Source of the DNA: Bryobacterales bacterium | GTDB lineage: Bacteria; Acidobacteriota; Terriglobia; Bryobacterales; Bryobacteraceae | DNA: 64,000 bases | Direction: 5' to 3' | Assembly: GCA_016716385.1 (NCBI GenBank) | Contig: JADJWL010000002.1 | Span: 248,001 to 312,000, forward strand | Shown here: piece by piece, positions 1-8,431 of the stretch | How the letters are laid out: each line of letters begins with the position of its first letter | How positions within the stretch are numbered: the stretch's first letter is position 1 | Made by a program: the position numbers and the translations under genes | Notes under the pieces: generated by a model | Database searches by the model: none | Told to the model about the DNA's origin: nothing | Seen by the model: the letters and a program-made list of their open reading frames with translations, nothing else

Positions 1-1609
1 TGTCCTCGAAGGTGCCGTCGCCCTTGTTCCGCAGCAGCGTATTGCCGGAAGCCATCTGCTGGAACACTTCGACGAACTCGAAGCCCGATTGCCGGAAGAC
101 CTCCATGTAGAGCGGCATGTCTGTCGTCCAGACCCCCTGCCGCATGCTGTTCAGCATGTAACGGCCGACGGTAGGCCACTCGGCGAACCACGCTTCCTCG
201 CTGCGGATGTTCGTCACGTAGATGTCGATGCGGCCATCGTTGTCGTAATCGCCCATCGTCGCGTTCATGCCCGCGCCATAGGCGAGCGTGCCGCTGGGTG
301 TGGTGACATCGGTGAACGTGCCGTTCTTATTGTTACGGTAGAGCGTATTGCGTCCGAAATCGTTCACGACGTACAGATCCGGGTATCCGTCCTCGTTGTA
401 ATCGCCGAACACGGTGCCCAGGCACAGGCCCATTTCGCCCACTCCCGCCTTCTCTGTGACGTTCGTAAACGTGAAGTCGCCGTTGTTGCGATACAACTGG
501 CTGGGCTCGCCGTTGCGGGCATAGAAGGTTGTGGGGATATCGGTCCGCGGGTCCAGGTAGCGGCCGACATACAGATCGAGGTAGCCGTCGTTGTCGTAGT
601 CGGCGAACGAAGCCACCGTCGTGCAGCAGTCCTCGTGCAGACCGGATTTCGCGGTGACGTCGGTGAATGTGCCGTCGCCGTTGTTGCGGAAGATCTGATT
701 AGGGCGGAACGTGCGGGTGACGAAAAAGTCCTTGTGGCCGTCGTTGTCGATGTCGGCGAACAGGCCCACGCTCACGCCGTCCAGTCCCGAGAGGCCGGAT
801 TTCGCGGTGACGTCCTCAAAGGTGCCGTCGCCACGGTTGCGGAAAAGCTTCGATTCGACGCCGTCGGGGATGAAGATATCGTAGAACCCGTCGTTGTCCA
901 CGTCGGCGACCGTAATGCCGGCCGGGCCGTAGCGGATCATGGCGAACTTGAGTTCTTTGTTCAGGAAGTCCGGATAGTAGCGGTTCTCGAACGCGATGCC
1001 GGCTTGGGCGCCGACCTCGGCAAACGGCGGGGCGCCACCGGCAAATCGCTCCACCTCCAGCAGTTCAGCGGAGCGGATCCGCAGCCCATCGGCGGAAGGC
1101 GCGAAGCGCATCCGAAACAAGCCGCGGTCGATGACCGACTGGCTCTCGCCCTTCAGGCGGCCGATGACCTCGAACCGCACTGAGGCGGCGTACTCGGTGT
1201 CCGAATCCCATTGTTCGACCCGGTGGACGAACAGACCCGTCTCTTCAAGTTCGTCGAAGGAGTCAGCGTAGGTCTGCCATTCGGACAGCGCCGCGTCGCG
1301 AGAAGGCGCATCGCCATCGGAGCGGAACCGGAAGCGGCGGACTCCGTCGCGTTCCTCCACCTGCTCCAGGCGGTTTAAGCCGAGCCGCGCACCGCGAAAG
1401 GACGGATCGTATTGCCTGCCGATCCTTTCCATGTCGCGCGCCTTCAGGCCTTCGGCCACCTCGCGCAAAACTTCAGTTAAATCTTTCCCGACGTTGAAGA
1501 ACCGCCAGCCCTGCTTGTCCATGGACTCGACCATCATCGAGCCACCTAGAACCAAGGCGACGGGCGTCAAGACGGAACCAAAAACCAGCATGCGGCTGCG
1601 TTTTGCCAT
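1..1609 (-). CDS. FG-GAP/VCBS repeat protein (CRTAC1-like), 3' end outside window
   Basis: The reverse strand is open from an ATG at 1609 to the left edge, giving about 536 visible residues. The N-terminus has a short basic stretch and a hydrophobic segment (residues 7-25, ending near LVLGGSMMV), so the protein is probably exported or anchored. Residues 30-220 show no domain I recognise. From about residue 235 there are repeated calcium-binding blade motifs: DVDNDGFYD, DIDNDGHKD, DYDNDGYLD, DYNEDGYPD and DYDNDGRID. Each is followed by a RNxGDGTFxDVT strand, the pattern of FG-GAP/VCBS beta-propellers of the CRTAC1/ASPIC-UnbV group. The C-terminus lies beyond the window, so an ASPIC domain cannot be confirmed. 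Members of this group are mostly secreted and of unknown function. Confidence 0.85.
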   Translation of the reverse strand, partial: MAKRSRMLVFGSVLTPVALVLGGSMMVESMDKQGWRFFNVGKDLTEVLREVAEGLKARDMERIGRQYDPSFRGARLGLNRLEQVEERDGVRRFRFRSDGDAPSRDAALSEWQTYADSFDELEETGLFVHRVEQWDSDTEYAASVRFEVIGRLKGESQSVIDRGLFRMRFAPSADGLRIRSAELLEVERFAGGAPPFAEVGAQAGIAFENRYYPDFLNKELKFAMIRYGPAGITVADVDNDGFYDIFIPDGVESKLFRNRGDGTFEDVTAKSGLSGLDGVSVGLFADIDNDGHKDFFVTRTFRPNQIFRNNGDGTFTDVTAKSGLHEDCCTTVASFADYDNDGYLDLYVGRYLDPRTDIPTTFYARNGEPSQLYRNNGDFTFTNVTEKAGVGEMGLCLGTVFGDYNEDGYPDLYVVNDFGRNTLYRNNKNGTFTDVTTPSGTLAYGAGMNATMGDYDNDGRIDIYVTNIRSEEAWFAEWPTVGRYMLNSMRQGVWTTDMPLYMEVFRQSGFEFVEVFQQMASGNTLLRNKGDGTFED

Positions 1610-1969
1610 GCTTGTGGACGCGTACCCCTTCCCCCGTGTGTCTGCCGCTCGTCCAGGAGCTGCTTCTTCCGGTCCGGTGAAACCGGAAGAATCAGTACCG
1701 AGAGTACCTCGGCACCTCTGAGGTGTCAACCGGAGTTGCAGCACCAAACCAGCAGGACGCCGGGGTGGGAGCCCTGACCCCGGCGCCCGCGTCTGGTCTG
1801 CCTCCGGTGCTGCGCTCCTCCGTTGACACGCCCGATACAGTGCACCCGGCCTGCCAAAGATTAACCCATTTAGAAAGAATTGGATAACCGTTCGGCGCCG
1901 CGCCGCAGGCTAAGCATCGAGTGGACAGACTGTACACCCACTAGACAGCCGCGTTAGACTGGCAAGAAG
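1610..1969. other. 360-bp non-coding divergent region with several inverted repeats
   Basis: This is the only stretch above 300 bp without a gene. It separates the FG-GAP gene (leftward) from the GAF/AAA+ regulator (rightward) and should hold both promoters. Visible inverted repeats are TTCTTCCGGT/ACCGGAAGAA (1664-1673 and 1682-1691, 8-nt loop), a compact CACCTC-t-GAGGTG palindrome near 1713-1725, and GCCGGGGT/ACCCCGGC (1759-1766 and 1777-1784). A TTGACA stands at about 1823 but has no good -10 box at normal spacing. I see no sigma-54 (-24/-12) element. Confidence 0.5.
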
Positions 1970-3526
1970 ATGGCAGCATCCCCGCAGACCGGCAACGATC
2001 AGAAGTCGCAGAAGCTCGCGACGATCCTGCGGATCTGCGAGAAGATGAGCGAGCAGCGCGACGTGAGCGCCCTGCTGGACCTGGTTGCGCGGGAGGCGAC
2101 ACTCCTGCTGGACGCCGACCGGTCGAGCATCTTCATCCTCGACAGGGAACGCAACGAATTGTGGTCGAAGGTGGCGCTCGGCAGTGACGAGATCCTGCGG
2201 TTCAGCGCGGACAAGGGGATCGCGGGCGCCTGTACCTCCACCGGGCAGGTGATCAACGTGCGGGATGCCTACAACGACCGGCGGTTCAACTCCGAGATCG
2301 ATATCCGCACGGGCTACCGGACGCGCAACCTGCTGGCGATGCCGCTCGAGAAGTCCGACGGTACGATTCTCGGCGCGTTCGAGGTCCTGAACAAGCGCCG
2401 GGGCACGTTCCACGGCGAGGACGAGGAAGTCCTGCGGATTCTGGCCGCGCAGGCGGCGACCGCGATCGAGACGACCAAGTTCATCGGCGACCTCACACGC
2501 ACGCAGGAAGAACTGGCGATCCAGAATGCCCAGCTCTGGCGCGAGGTCGAATCGCGGCCGCATCACATCGTGGGGAACAGCCCGCAGATCCAGCAGATTC
2601 TGCGGCTCGTCGAGCGCATCCAGGACTCGACCGTCAATGTGCTCATCGGTGGCGAAAGCGGGACCGGAAAAGAGGCGATCGCGCGCGCCATCCACTTCAC
2701 CAGCCTGCGGGCGCGCAAGCCGTTCATCGCGCTGAACTGCGCGGCGCTGCCGGAGAACCTACTGGAGAGCGAACTGTTCGGGATTGAGCGCGGCGTGGCC
2801 ACCGGGGTCCAACCGCGGATGGGGCACTTCCAGGCAGCCGACGGCGGGACGCTGTTTCTGGACGAGATCGGCGACCTGTCGCTCACGGCGCAGGCCAAGA
2901 TCCTGCGCGTCCTCCAGGAACGCGTGGTCGAGCGGGTCGGGGGACGCGTCGGGGTCCCGGTGGATGTCCGAATCTTGTCTGCGTCAAATAAGAACCTGGA
3001 GGAGGAAATCCGGCAGAACCGCTTCCGCGAGGATCTCTACTACCGGCTGAAAGTGATCCACATCGTGATGCCGTCGCTGCGCGACATCCGTGAGGATGTT
3101 CCCCTGCTGGCGAATCACTTTCTGGACGCCTTTGCGCGCGAGCACAACAAAGGCCGAATGCAGTTTTCTCCCGGCCTGATGCGCCGCCTGATGGACAATC
3201 CGTGGCCGGGAAACGTGCGGCAGTTGCAGAACGAAGTGCGGCGGCTGGTGGTGTGCGCCCGCCGGCCGGTGATCACGGAAGATGACCTGTTCGAGGGCTT
3301 GCCGCAGGGTTTGCAGCAGCCGATACCGGCGCCGGCGCCTGTGCCGGTTGCGGCCAAGTCCGACGGGCGCCCACGGACACTCAAGAGCGCAGTTGAAGAC
3401 CTGGAGCGGCAGATGATCGAGCAGACCCTGGCGTCAGCCAACGGCAACCAGCAACGGGCTGCGAAGATGTTGGGGCTGAGCCGCCAGGGTCTGATCAACA
3501 AGATGAAACGCTTCGGGCTGAGTTGA
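1970..3526 (+). CDS. GAF-AAA+-Fis transcriptional regulator (bacterial enhancer-binding protein family)
   Basis: A 518-aa protein in the order of a sigma-54-type activator. A GAF sensor domain covers about residues 25-175 and a coiled linker about 178-200. The AAA+ domain has Walker A GESGTGKE at 228-235, Walker B LFLDE at 295-299 and the arginine-finger region RFREDLYYR at 351-359. A Fis-type helix-turn-helix lies at the C-terminus (NQQRAAKMLGLSRQGLINKM). The loop that normally reads GAFTGA and contacts sigma-54 reads GVATGV (275-280) in an otherwise standard ESELFG-IERG context. The protein may therefore use the loop differently or not act on sigma-54 at all. The ligand of the GAF domain cannot be told. 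The gene appears monocistronic; a convergent gene lies 12 bp downstream. Confidence 0.9.
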   Translation: MAASPQTGNDQKSQKLATILRICEKMSEQRDVSALLDLVAREATLLLDADRSSIFILDRERNELWSKVALGSDEILRFSADKGIAGACTSTGQVINVRDAYNDRRFNSEIDIRTGYRTRNLLAMPLEKSDGTILGAFEVLNKRRGTFHGEDEEVLRILAAQAATAIETTKFIGDLTRTQEELAIQNAQLWREVESRPHHIVGNSPQIQQILRLVERIQDSTVNVLIGGESGTGKEAIARAIHFTSLRARKPFIALNCAALPENLLESELFGIERGVATGVQPRMGHFQAADGGTLFLDEIGDLSLTAQAKILRVLQERVVERVGGRVGVPVDVRILSASNKNLEEEIRQNRFREDLYYRLKVIHIVMPSLRDIREDVPLLANHFLDAFAREHNKGRMQFSPGLMRRLMDNPWPGNVRQLQNEVRRLVVCARRPVITEDDLFEGLPQGLQQPIPAPAPVPVAAKSDGRPRTLKSAVEDLERQMIEQTLASANGNQQRAAKMLGLSRQGLINKMKRFGLS

Positions 3527-3538
3527 GGCGGTCCGGAA

Positions 3539-4291
3539 CTACGGGAACATCACGGTTGTGTTGCCCAGATCGATATTGGTGTCGTTCTGGATGTCGAAGG
3601 CGGCCACGCGATAGGCGATGGTATTCTCCTTTGCAATGTTCGCCCGCGAGGTGGGCGAAAACTGGATGCCGATGTTGAAGTTGACGATCTGGTTGCCGTA
3701 GATGAAGTCACTCCGGGGACCCATGGGGTCGCCGTCGGCCGGGTTGTAGCAGATTCCCAGGATACCGTTCGTCCCCCCTGTCAGCGTGTTCTCCGCGATG
3801 CGGTTTCCGTAGCTGCGGCCGCCGCGCACGAACACGCCCAGGCCTACGTTGAACAGCGCATTCTCCGTCACGATGACATTGCGCGACTGCACGATCATGA
3901 TGCCGGTCTCGGGCGGAGGCGCCGTAACCGGAAGTCCCTCACCGCGGATCTGCAAGCCGGTGAGCACAACGTTATCGGAGTTCTCGACGATGACACCGAA
4001 GGCGAAGTTGCTGAGGTGGCCATTCATGACCTTCACGCCGCGCGCACCCCGGATGCGGATGCCCGTCCCCGCCTTGCCGCCGGGTCCGATCACGCTCTGG
4101 CCGTTCAGGTCCAGAGTTACGTTGCTGGCCGTAATCAGGATGGCATCGACTCCTGAACGGCTGCTCAGTTCGCGGTTTAGAGTGTAATGTCCTGGCGTGT
4201 CAATCACACCCAGGCCAAGGAAGGATCGGCCCTGCGCGCCGGCGAGCAGGGGGAGTGCGAGCAGCGCGAGGGTCGCGGTGTACAGTTGCAT
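3539..4291 (-). CDS. secreted right-handed beta-helix protein
   Basis: A 250-aa protein that starts MQLYTATLALLALPLLAGAQG, a clear Sec signal peptide. An in-frame upstream Met at 4327 would bury that signal, and a GGAG box 8 nt before 4291 supports the shorter start. The mature part consists of short repeats such as NVTLDLNGQSV, GVKVMNGHLSNF, NVVLTGLQI and NVIVTENALF, the rhythm of right-handed parallel beta-helix (NosD/pectate-lyase-like) proteins. No catalytic residues are recognisable, so substrate and activity are unknown. It is divergent to a small barrel protein at 4382. Confidence 0.75.
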   Translation of the reverse strand: MQLYTATLALLALPLLAGAQGRSFLGLGVIDTPGHYTLNRELSSRSGVDAILITASNVTLDLNGQSVIGPGGKAGTGIRIRGARGVKVMNGHLSNFAFGVIVENSDNVVLTGLQIRGEGLPVTAPPPETGIMIVQSRNVIVTENALFNVGLGVFVRGGRSYGNRIAENTLTGGTNGILGICYNPADGDPMGPRSDFIYGNQIVNFNIGIQFSPTSRANIAKENTIAYRVAAFDIQNDTNIDLGNTTVMFP

Positions 4292-4381
4292 CGTCGTAGT
4301 CTCCAGTTTGAGTTGTTGGTGCTGCACTCTTGTAGTCGCCGGTTTGAGGAAGATCCCCCTCGTGCACGTTAGAATTTGAGG

Positions 4382-5026
4382 ATGCGATTCCTTCCGGTGC
4401 TGGCCGTGCTTCCGGGATTGCTCACCGCATCGGACTACTTCGCCGGCGCCATGGGCGGCGTGTCAGCGCTTTCGGCGGACGCGCGGACCGAGGGAGCCGC
4501 TCCTCGGGCCTTCTCCGGATATAAGCCCGAGAACGGGCCGGCGGCGTTGCTGTTCGCGGGCCGGCACCTCACCGAGTACTTCAGCCTGCAGGCCAGCTAC
4601 GGATGGAACCGGAATGATGTCGCACTGTCAGGGTTGTCGCTGGTTCCAGCGCAATCGTTCGAACTGCCCATGCGGAGCACGATCCACGCCGGTACCGTAG
4701 AAGCGATGCTGTATTTCCGGAACCGGGATAGCTTCGCGCGGCCGTATCTTTCAGCGGGTCCGGGCATTCACCGGCTAGGCGTGTCGGCGCGGGCGCCGGC
4801 GGCGGTGACCGGTTCGCCTGTGCTGCCTGCGGAGCAGTTCTCGCGCACGGGCGCTTCCTTGCGCGTCGCGGTGGGGATCGATCTGCGCATCCGGGATGGC
4901 TTCTGCTTCCGGTATTCGTTCGCCGAGACTCTTCAGCGTAACGGCATCAGCAGCCAGTTGCGCCCCCCGGGGCAGAGGAATCTCGCCAATTTCCAGAACT
5001 TCTGGGGCGTGCTCTGGCACTTCTGA
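4382..5026 (+). CDS. small outer-membrane beta-barrel-like protein
   Basis: A 214-aa protein with a signal peptide (MRFLPVLAVLPGLLTAS) and alternating aromatic/hydrophobic strands. It ends LANFQNFWGVLWHF, so the last residue is an aromatic, as in outer-membrane barrels. The repeated strand-turn pattern (LTEYFSLQASYGWNRND, GTVEAMLYFRNRD, ASLRVAVGIDLRIRD, FCFRYSFAETLQRN) fits an OmpA/OmpW-like 8-stranded porin fold. I chose the ATG at 4382; a TTG two codons earlier is also in frame. A TAGAAT hexamer at 4370-4375 lies directly before the ATG, so a leaderless or very short leader is possible. Function is unknown. Confidence 0.65.
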   Translation: MRFLPVLAVLPGLLTASDYFAGAMGGVSALSADARTEGAAPRAFSGYKPENGPAALLFAGRHLTEYFSLQASYGWNRNDVALSGLSLVPAQSFELPMRSTIHAGTVEAMLYFRNRDSFARPYLSAGPGIHRLGVSARAPAAVTGSPVLPAEQFSRTGASLRVAVGIDLRIRDGFCFRYSFAETLQRNGISSQLRPPGQRNLANFQNFWGVLWHF

Positions 5027-5032
5027 GCCAGT

Positions 5033-5365
5033 TCATCTCGATTTGAATTCCGCGTACGGGCAGTGGGGCCACCAGATTGGGGGATTCTCAAACGATTCGG
5101 CGAGGAGTCGTGCGTGGCACACCTGGCAGAAGAAAAGGGACTTGGCCTTTTGCCCGACCGGCGCAATCTGCACCAGATCTTCGAAGACGCACAAGTCCCG
5201 GCCGTGCTGCCGGGTTTCCGTGACCGAGGCGAGCGGTCCCTGCTTCTGCTGCTCGCGAATCAGGGCCGTATAGAGGCGTGCCTTCAACCGGGACGGGGCC
5301 CGCTCGCCTTCCCCGGTCTCCGCCGCCAGGGCCTCAAAGAATTGGTCTTCGTCTTTAGCCGGCAT
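5033..5365 (-). CDS. 110-aa Cys/His protein coupled to an ECF sigma factor
   Basis: The start overlaps the end of the ECF sigma gene by 11 bp, so the two are very likely translationally coupled. The N-terminal half (about 1-45) is charged and helical. The C-terminal part carries FFCQVCHARLL followed by WWPHCPYAEF, a C-x2-C-H ... H-C set that could bind zinc, iron or haem. There is no membrane helix. Genes in this position usually encode anti-sigma factors, and soluble zinc-binding anti-sigma factors exist. However, the cysteines here are C-terminal rather than in the usual ZAS HxxxCxxC pattern, so the anti-sigma role is inferred only from position. Confidence 0.65.
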   Translation of the reverse strand: MPAKDEDQFFEALAAETGEGERAPSRLKARLYTALIREQQKQGPLASVTETRQHGRDLCVFEDLVQIAPVGQKAKSLFFCQVCHARLLAESFENPPIWWPHCPYAEFKSR

Positions 5366-5939
5366 CGTACAACCGCCTGAATTCCGCCCGTGCGCGTGCC
5401 AGAAGCCGCTCCACGGCCTTCTCGGTCCTGCCGGTGGCGGCTGCGATGCCCGCGGCCGGCAACTTCTCCCAATAGCGCCACAACAGAACGATCCGGTACG
5501 CCTCGGTCATCCGGCCGAGGGTCGCGTGAATGCGTTCGATCTCTCCCTGGCGGACGAGAAGCGCCTCGGCGTCCTCGCCCGGCGCCTCGGCTTCGGGTTC
5601 GTCCCAAGGGGACTCAATGCTTCGCAGCCTGCCGCGGTAATGGTCCTGAACCTTGTGCCGCGCGATCCCGATCACCCATGGCACCAGTCCCGCCTCTCCC
5701 CGGTACCGTGGCAGAGCCTGCCACGCTTGCAGGAACACGTCCTGGACCATATCCTCCACCAGATCGTGGCGCGGAGCCAAGCGGATCCGCACGAAGCCGT
5801 AAAGCGCATCGCTGCAACGCTCGACGAATTCCGCCGCCGCTTTCCTGTCGCGCCGCAGCAGCGCCGCGACGAGATCGGCGTCAGCGACCGGCACGGCTTC
5901 CGCTCGAACAGGTTGAGGATTCAGAGTCGCCCCCAGCAC
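5355..5939 (-). CDS. ECF-type RNA polymerase sigma factor
   Basis: About 194 aa from a GTG at 5939; a GTG at 5894 is equally possible and would start right before region 2. Region 2 runs ADADLVAALLRRDRKAAAEF to about ARHKVQDHYR, including the DMVQDVFLQAW helix. Region 4 contains LGRMTEAYRIVLLWRYWEK and the helix-turn-helix GIAAATGRTEKAVERLLARA. The frame runs open upstream into hemL only because hemL carries a frameshift; the two are separate genes with a 49-bp gap. The gene sits last but one in a tetrapyrrole-synthesis operon and overlaps the 110-aa Cys/His protein, its candidate partner. Target promoters are not evident. Confidence 0.8.
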   Translation of the reverse strand: MLGATLNPQPVRAEAVPVADADLVAALLRRDRKAAAEFVERCSDALYGFVRIRLAPRHDLVEDMVQDVFLQAWQALPRYRGEAGLVPWVIGIARHKVQDHYRGRLRSIESPWDEPEAEAPGEDAEALLVRQGEIERIHATLGRMTEAYRIVLLWRYWEKLPAAGIAAATGRTEKAVERLLARARAEFRRLYDAG

Positions 5940-5988
5940 AAAGACCGCTCTACTGGATGAGTCGGCTGGCGCGGCAATCTCCCCCTCG

Positions 5989-7259
5989 TCACCCGGCAGT
6001 TTCGGCGAAGGCTTCGCCCGCCGCGCGGATCGTCGCCTCGACGTCCTCGTCCGAGTGTGCGGCCGACAGGAACGCGGCCTCGAATTGCGACGGCGCAGGT
6101 AGATGCCCCGCTCCAGCATCGCGCGGAAGAAGCGCCCGAACTTCGCCGTGTCAGACTTCCTGGCCGATTCGTAGTCGGTCACCGGTCGATCCGTAAAGAA
6201 GAACGTGATCATCGACCCAACGCGATTCACGGTCACGCCCGGAGGGGCCGATTCGGCCAGACGGCGGCTGTTGGCATCCATGCGCGCGTAGATCTCCGGG
6301 TGCGCCTCGATCGCATCGAGCATCGCCAGACCCGCGGCGACGGCCAGGGGATTACCGGATAGAGTCCCCGCCTGGTAGACCGGACCCGACGGGGCCACCA
6401 TCTTCATGATGTCGGTGCGCCCGCCGTACGCGCCGATCGGCAGCCCGCCGCCGATCACCTTGCCGAGCGTCGTCAGGTCGGGCCGAATGCCGTACAGCTC
6501 CTGCGCTCCGCCGCGCGCCAGGCGAAAGCCCGTCATCACTTCGTCGAAGATGAGCAGCGCGCCGTGCTGTTCGGTCAACTGCCGCAACCCTTCGAGGAAT
6601 CCCGGCGCGGGCGGGACGCATCCCATGTTGCCTACCACGGGCTCAACGATTACGCTGGCGATCTGCCCGGGATATTCTCGAAACGCGCGTTCGGCCGCGT
6701 CGAGATCGTTGAACGGCAGGGCGAGCGTCGTGTCAGAAAAACTCTTCGGGACACCCGGCGTATCGGCAATCCCGAGGGTCGCCATGCCGGAGCCGGCCTT
6801 GACAAGCAGCGAATCGACGTGGCCGTGATAACAACCCTCGAACTTCACGGTCAGGTCGCGGCTCGTAAAGGCGCGGGCGAGGCGGATGGCGGACATTGTG
6901 GCCTCGGTGCCGGAGTTCACGAGGCGCACCATCTCGACCGATGGGACGGCGCGGACGATGGCATCGGCGAGCGTGACTTCCCCTTCCGTGGGCGCGCCGA
7001 AGCTCGTACCGATTCCCAGCGCGCGTTCAATCGCGCTCAGGATGGGCGGGTAGCGGTGGCCGAACAGCATCGGCCCCCAGGAGCCGACGTAGTCGATGTA
7101 GGCGTTGCCGTCGACGTCGTAGATGCGGGAACCGTCGGCGCGCGCGATGAAGAGAGGCTTGCCTCCCACGCCGCGGAACGCGCGGACAGGGGAATTCACG
7201 CCGCCCGGAATCAGTTCCTGGGCGCGGATGTAGAGAGCTTCCGATCGCTGGTTGGTCAT
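5989..7259 (-). CDS. hemL: glutamate-1-semialdehyde 2,1-aminomutase, with 1-nt frameshift near the 3' end
   Basis: This PLP enzyme converts glutamate-1-semialdehyde to 5-aminolevulinate in the C5 route to tetrapyrroles. Family marks are GGVNSPVRAF near the N-terminus, NSGTEATMSAIRLAR (115-129), YHGHVDS (144-150), FDEVMTGFR (238-246) and the PLP lysine K267 in TTLGKVIGGG. At about 6091-6098 the frame breaks after GIYL. Inserting one C restores LPPSQFEAAFLSAAHSDED and a natural TGA at 5989-5991, for a total of 423 aa, the usual HemL length. As written, translation runs on into the downstream sigma factor. The single missing base could be a sequencing error or a real lesion. The start overlaps the upstream flavoprotein stop (ATGA). 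Confidence 0.88.
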
Positions 7260-8431
7260 GTCCTGGAGCCGCCGGGCACGAGGCGGCTGAATCCGAAACT
7301 AAGCGCGACTTCGAGCAGGCTGCCGCGCAGATTACCAAGGAGGCGTTTCTTCAGGCCGGCATAGGTCTGCGTGCCGGCAAACAGGTCCTGCATCACGCGG
7401 GCGAAACGCGGGCTGCGGCGCGTGAACTGCACCATGCGCTCAGGCACGGAGCCAAACAAGAAGCGTCCCAGATAGACGCGCTTCGACAAACGGGACGCCA
7501 GTTCGAGATCTCCGGTGAAGTCGCGGCGCAGCGCGCGGCGGTAGGCTGCGGCAGCCCCGGCGGCGCCTTCCCCGATCAGCATCCGAGCCGCGAGGTCCGC
7601 CGAACGGACCGCGTAATAGAGGCCTTCGCCGGTGATCGGATCGACCAGGCCGGCCGCGTCGCCAGTGGCCATCCATCCCTCGCCGGCAACCTGCGTCCGT
7701 TTCCAGGCCGGCGTCTCGAGCGACGGCAAAAGGTGGCTATAGAACTGCGCGCCTTCGATCTCGAACCCGGCCTCAGCCATGTAGCGCTCCAGACGCGAGC
7801 GGAGAGCCTGTGCGGGAACGCCCTTGCCGCAGATACCCACGGACAGGTGGCCGCAGCGCGGAAAAACCCAGATATAGCCTTCGAGCCCTGGCAGGAACTG
7901 GATGTCGATGCGGTCCTGGTCACCCGGGACCAGATAGCCGAGAGCGGCCATCGTGTCGCGCGGCGTCAATTCAGCGCCGAATCCGCGCAGAGGATTGCGG
8001 GCGCCGGTCGCCACCACGCAGTAGTCAGCGTCGATCCTGCCTGTGCGAGTCGTGATCGCCCAACCGCCGCTGTTCCGCTCAATCCTCGTGACCCGCGTCT
8101 TTTCGATCGCAGCGCCGGCTCGGGCGGCGCGTTCGAGCAGGAGGGCGTTCAGGTCGTAGCGCGAGTAGATCAGCAGCGGTTCATCCAGGCTCAGGCGTGC
8201 CGTGCCGGCTCGTCCCGCGCCGATGGCGGCTTCACGGACGAGGCGCTTGGGCGTGGGGTTTTCCAGCAGGAACGGGTACTGGTGATAGGCCTTGTAGGTG
8301 AGTCCGCCGCCGCAGGGCTTCTCCCAGGCCAGCTTCTCGTCGCACAGGACTGTTGGAATGCCCGCCGACGCCAGCGTTTCGGCGGCGAACGCGCCGGAAG
8401 GCCCGCCTCCCAGCACCGCCACCCGCTTCAT
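7256..8431 (-). CDS. geranylgeranyl reductase family FAD-dependent oxidoreductase
   Basis: A 391-aa flavoprotein from the ATG at 8431 (MKRVAVLGGGPSGAFAAETL). The start is fixed by the dinucleotide-binding motif GGGPSGA immediately after it and by the ATGA overlap with the gene upstream. The second FAD signature is present (GEGWMATGDAAGLVDPITGEG, about residues 260-280). These features place it in the GGR/halogenase-like group that reduces isoprenoid double bonds of chlorophyll, quinone or lipid precursors. The C-terminal part lacks an obvious transmembrane anchor. Its position between cobA-hemD and hemL suggests a job in tetrapyrrole or prenyl side-chain chemistry; the actual substrate is unknown. 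Confidence 0.82.
   Translation of the reverse strand: MKRVAVLGGGPSGAFAAETLASAGIPTVLCDEKLAWEKPCGGGLTYKAYHQYPFLLENPTPKRLVREAAIGAGRAGTARLSLDEPLLIYSRYDLNALLLERAARAGAAIEKTRVTRIERNSGGWAITTRTGRIDADYCVVATGARNPLRGFGAELTPRDTMAALGYLVPGDQDRIDIQFLPGLEGYIWVFPRCGHLSVGICGKGVPAQALRSRLERYMAEAGFEIEGAQFYSHLLPSLETPAWKRTQVAGEGWMATGDAAGLVDPITGEGLYYAVRSADLAARMLIGEGAAGAAAAYRRALRRDFTGDLELASRLSKRVYLGRFLFGSVPERMVQFTRRSPRFARVMQDLFAGTQTYAGLKKRLLGNLRGSLLEVALSFGFSRLVPGGSRT

Noticed and set aside
89..1183. Long plus-strand open frame opposite the FG-GAP gene
   Set aside because: It is an antisense shadow of the GC-rich repeats. The reverse strand shows calcium-blade motifs in every repeat, and the plus frame shows no domain.
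1823..1850. TTGACA as promoter of the GAF/AAA+ regulator
   Set aside because: No acceptable -10 hexamer occurs at 16-19 bp; the site is also more than 120 bp from the start.
5355..7259. 634-aa HemL-sigma factor fusion protein
   Set aside because: One missing base explains it; restoring the base gives a full-length HemL with its own stop and leaves a normal ECF sigma gene.
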